A stretch of 64,000 nt of DNA, taken from assembly GCF_018919205.1 (NCBI RefSeq), contig NZ_JAHLQN010000001.1:1922001-1986000 (forward strand), given 5' to 3'. Positions 61,713-64,000 of the stretch are shown one piece after another. The notes under the pieces are model-generated. The model made no database searches. It was not told the DNA's origin and saw nothing but the letters and a program-made list of their open reading frames with translations. This DNA comes from Dysosmobacter acutus. GTDB lineage: Bacteria > Bacillota > Clostridia > Oscillospirales > Oscillospiraceae. The first letter of the stretch is position 1, and every line of letters begins with the position of its first letter. The translations under genes were made by a program, and so were the position numbers.

Positions 61713-63038
61713 ATGAAACCCATCGTTGCCATTGTGGGACGGCCCAATGTGGGCAAGTCCATGCTGTTCAATAAATTGATCGGCCAGCGCCTTTCCATTG
61801 TGGAGGACACGCCCGGCGTCACCCGGGACCGGATTTACGGGGAGTCGGAGTGGAACGGGCGGAAGTTTACCCTGGTGGACACCGGAGGCATTGAGCCACG
61901 CACCGACAATGAGATTTTGAAGTTCATGAAGGAGCAGGCCCAGATCGCAATCGACAACGCTGCGGTGATCATCTTTTTGACCGACATCAAAACCGGCGTG
62001 ACCGCCTCAGACCACGAGGTGGCCAATATGCTGCTGCGCTGCGGCAAGAGCGTGGTTCTGGCGGTGAACAAGATGGATTCCACCGGCGTCACCAACCCGG
62101 ATATCTATGAGTTCTACAACCTGGGGCTGGGCGATCCCATCGCGGTTTCCGCTGTCCACGGACACGGCACGGGAGACCTGCTGGACGCCTGTGTGGCCCA
62201 TTTCCCGCCGGAGGATGAGGAGGAGGCGGAGGATGATTTCATCCGCGTGGCCCTCATCGGAAAGCCCAACGTGGGCAAATCCTCCCTGACCAACCGCATC
62301 CTGGGCCAGCAGCGCATGATCGTCAGCGATGTGCCCGGCACCACCCGGGACGCCATTGACTCGGTCTTTGAAAATGAAAAGGGCAAATATATTTTCATCG
62401 ACACCGCCGGCATGCGGAAAAAGGCCAGGGTGGAGGAGAACATCGAGCGCTACAGCGTGCTCCGTGCCACCATGGCCATTGACCGCTGCGACGTGTGTCT
62501 CATCCTCATTGACGCAAACGAGGGCGTCACCGAGCAGGACACCAAGGTGGCGGGGCTGGCCCACGAGGCGGGCAAGGCCTGCATCATCGTGGTCAACAAA
62601 TGGGACGCGGTGGAAAAAGACGACAAGACCATGGACCGCATGCGCGAGGACATCCGCCGGGACCTGAGCTATATGACCTATGCGCCTGTCGTGTTCATCT
62701 CCGCCCTGACGGGCCAGCGGGTGGAGCGCCTATTCGACCTCATCAACTATGTCAACGACCAGGCCGCCACGCGGATCACCACCGGCATGCTGAACAACGT
62801 CCTTGCAGACGCCCAGACCCGGGTGCAGCCGCCCACGGACAAAGGCCGCCGGCTGAAGATTTACTATATGACCCAGGTGGGCATTAAGCCGCCTCATTTT
62901 GTGGTCTTCTGCAATGAAAAGAAGCTGTTTCATTTCTCCTATCAGCGGTATCTGGAAAACTGTATCCGCAATACCTTTGGACTGGAGGGCACTCCGATCA
63001 TCCTGTCCATCCGGCAAAAGGGCGACAAGGAGGAGTAG
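61713..63038 (+). CDS. der: Ribosome biogenesis GTPase Der
   Basis: A 441-residue double GTPase (EngA). The first G domain has AIVGRPNVGKSMLFNKL and DTGGIE; the second (from about 177) has IGKPNVGKSSLTNRIL, DTAGM and NKWD; a KH-like domain ends the protein. The first P-loop has Ser-Met where Ser-Thr is common. The ATG at 61713 is preferred because GGGGAG sits 9 bases before it; the GTG at 61704 is too close. It acts in 50S subunit assembly. Confidence 0.96.
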   Translation: MKPIVAIVGRPNVGKSMLFNKLIGQRLSIVEDTPGVTRDRIYGESEWNGRKFTLVDTGGIEPRTDNEILKFMKEQAQIAIDNAAVIIFLTDIKTGVTASDHEVANMLLRCGKSVVLAVNKMDSTGVTNPDIYEFYNLGLGDPIAVSAVHGHGTGDLLDACVAHFPPEDEEEAEDDFIRVALIGKPNVGKSSLTNRILGQQRMIVSDVPGTTRDAIDSVFENEKGKYIFIDTAGMRKKARVEENIERYSVLRATMAIDRCDVCLILIDANEGVTEQDTKVAGLAHEAGKACIIVVNKWDAVEKDDKTMDRMREDIRRDLSYMTYAPVVFISALTGQRVERLFDLINYVNDQAATRITTGMLNNVLADAQTRVQPPTDKGRRLKIYYMTQVGIKPPHFVVFCNEKKLFHFSYQRYLENCIRNTFGLEGTPIILSIRQKGDKEE

Positions 63039-63041
63039 GCG

Positions 63042-63710
63042 ATGAGCGTATGGACTGAGCTTTGGCTCCGGGCCGCCATCATCGCGGCGGCGGCCTATTT
63101 CTGCGGCTGCTTCAACGGGGCTGTGATCGTCTCCAAGTACATCCTGCGGGATGATGTGCGGGGGCACGGCAGCGGAAACGCCGGACTGACCAATTTCTAC
63201 CGCACTTTCGGCGGGCCTTTGACGATAGTGGTCATCCTGACCGACGTCCTGAAGGCGGTTGTGGCCATTTTGATCGGCGTCTGGGTGGCCAAAGGCTTTC
63301 TGCCGTCCTTTTTCATGGAGGGCGAGTGGGTGATTTACGGCAAGTACTGGGCGGGCCTTTTCTGTTTGTTGGGCCACATGTTCCCCTGCATGTTCCACTT
63401 CAAAGGGGGCAAGGGCATTCTCTCCGGCGGCACCATGGCCATTATGATTGACTGGCGGGTGGCGATAGTGGTCTGGGGTGGCTTCTTGGTGCTGGCTGTG
63501 GTGACCAGATGGGTCTCTCTGGGCTCCATCTGGGCCGGGGCCACCTTCCCCATCTCCAGCTTCTTCGTCTATCATGATCCGGTTATCACGGTTTTGGCGC
63601 TCATCATCGGGGCTCTGGTGGTCTGGAAGCACCGGGGGAATCTGAAGCGCATTCTGCGCGGGACGGAATCCAAGTTCAGCATCCATCGGAAAAAGGAGGG
63701 GACGCCATGA
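63042..63710 (+). CDS. plsY: Acyl-phosphate glycerol-3-phosphate acyltransferase
   Basis: A 222-residue membrane acyltransferase with the three PlsY motifs: DDVRGHGSGNAGLTNFYRTF (glycerol phosphate site), GHMFPCMFHFKGGKGI and a late WKHRGNLKRIL. It makes lysophosphatidate from acyl phosphate. It lies 3 bases after der and overlaps gpsA by four bases (ATGA), so the three are one unit, as in many Firmicutes. Confidence 0.95.
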   Translation: MSVWTELWLRAAIIAAAAYFCGCFNGAVIVSKYILRDDVRGHGSGNAGLTNFYRTFGGPLTIVVILTDVLKAVVAILIGVWVAKGFLPSFFMEGEWVIYGKYWAGLFCLLGHMFPCMFHFKGGKGILSGGTMAIMIDWRVAIVVWGGFLVLAVVTRWVSLGSIWAGATFPISSFFVYHDPVITVLALIIGALVVWKHRGNLKRILRGTESKFSIHRKKEGTP

Positions 63711-64000
63711 AAATCGCGGTTTTGGGCAGCGGAGCCTGGGGAACGGCTCTGTCCATGGTGCTTTGCGACAACGGACACGACGTGACGCTCTGGTCCCACA
63801 GCCCGGAAAAGGCGGCGCAGCTGCGCTCCAGCCGGTGCAACCCGCTGCTTCCCAAGGTGACTCTGCCGGAGGCTCTCCGGTATGCCGATGATCTGAAGTG
63901 CGTTGAGGATGCGGATGCGGTGGTCTTTGCGACGCCCTCCTTTGCGGTCCGATCCACCGGACGGACTGCCGCCCCCCATCTGCGCCAGGACGCGGTGATC
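63707..64000 (+). CDS. gpsA: Glycerol-3-phosphate dehydrogenase [NAD(P)+], N-terminal part
   Basis: The first 98 codons before the window ends. It has the Rossmann motif KIAVLGSGAWGTALSMVL, then DVTLWSHSP and ADAVVFATPS, matching GpsA. It supplies glycerol 3-phosphate to plsY. AAAGGAGGGG lies about 5 bases before the ATG. Confidence 0.93.
   Translation, partial: MKIAVLGSGAWGTALSMVLCDNGHDVTLWSHSPEKAAQLRSSRCNPLLPKVTLPEALRYADDLKCVEDADAVVFATPSFAVRSTGRTAAPHLRQDAVI

Overview
The window is about 64 kb of a high-GC (roughly 58-60% by eye) Firmicute chromosome. It looks like a gut clostridium of the Oscillospiraceae (Oscillibacter / Lawsonibacter / Flavonifractor type). This rests on gene content and order: AddA, PolC, zinc-type L31 and L32, Spo0A-type DNA-binding proteins, a bacterial V-type ATPase operon in ntp order, and the pyrH-frr-uppS-cdsA-dxr-rseP-ispG-polC block. 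Genus is inference; there is no rRNA to check.

Layout. 1-7.0 kb: the 3' end of addA, an AT-rich islet with an orphan lipoprotein, rpmE, then a run with flavin reductase-like, hflX, GNAT and YigZ genes, and a MarR-MATE efflux pair. 7.0-9.5 kb: a DivIVA-like coiled-coil gene, tRNA-Arg(ACG), and a cluster of small DNA-binding proteins that includes a stand-alone Spo0A output domain and two very small ORFs. 9.5-16.5 kb: a minus-strand catabolic operon (tiny symporter partner, SSS symporter, D-glutamate cyclase-like protein, an M20-like protein that has lost its metal ligands, RidA, M20D amidohydrolase) with a divergent LysR regulator. Near-identical palindromic terminators lie at both ends. 16.5-20.6 kb: an agmatinase-family gene and a YjiH-type transporter behind a textbook sigma-54 promoter, with a divergent sigma-54 activator. 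20.6-28.9 kb: LysR, TAXI-type TRAP transporter and hyuA/hyuB (hydantoinase/oxoprolinase). 29-38.6 kb: V-ATPase operon G-I-K-E-C-F-A-B-D plus a class-I glutamine amidotransferase. 38.8-49.1 kb: translation, lipid, isoprenoid and replication housekeeping genes. 49.1-52.2 kb: an amidohydrolase behind a second sigma-54 promoter, with a second activator of the same architecture. 52.4-57.6 kb: ferritin, a hotdog thioesterase and the polyamine ABC transporter potABCD. 57.6-59.4 kb: an RluA-type pseudouridine synthase, then about 0.8 kb with no gene and a very odd strand composition. 59.4-64 kb: yceD-rpmF, a DUF512 radical-SAM protein, der, plsY and the start of gpsA.

How it works together. Much of the accessory content points to scavenging small nitrogen compounds: amidohydrolases, agmatinase, oxoprolinase/hydantoinase, D-glutamate cyclase and polyamine uptake. 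Uptake would be through Na+ symport, TRAP and ABC transporters. Control would be by LysR proteins and sigma-54 activators. The V-ATPase proteolipid carries the Na+-type ligand pattern, which fits a sodium-based membrane economy with the SSS and TRAP carriers.

The most unusual items are (i) the purine-rich, ORF-free minus-strand stretch at about 58.76-59.38 kb, which ends in a T11 tract and leads towards a terminator-like hairpin in front of the pseudouridine synthase gene; (ii) an M20-fold protein in which all the expected zinc ligands appear replaced; and (iii) the twin sigma-54 modules. No CRISPR array, prophage, transposase or integrase was seen.
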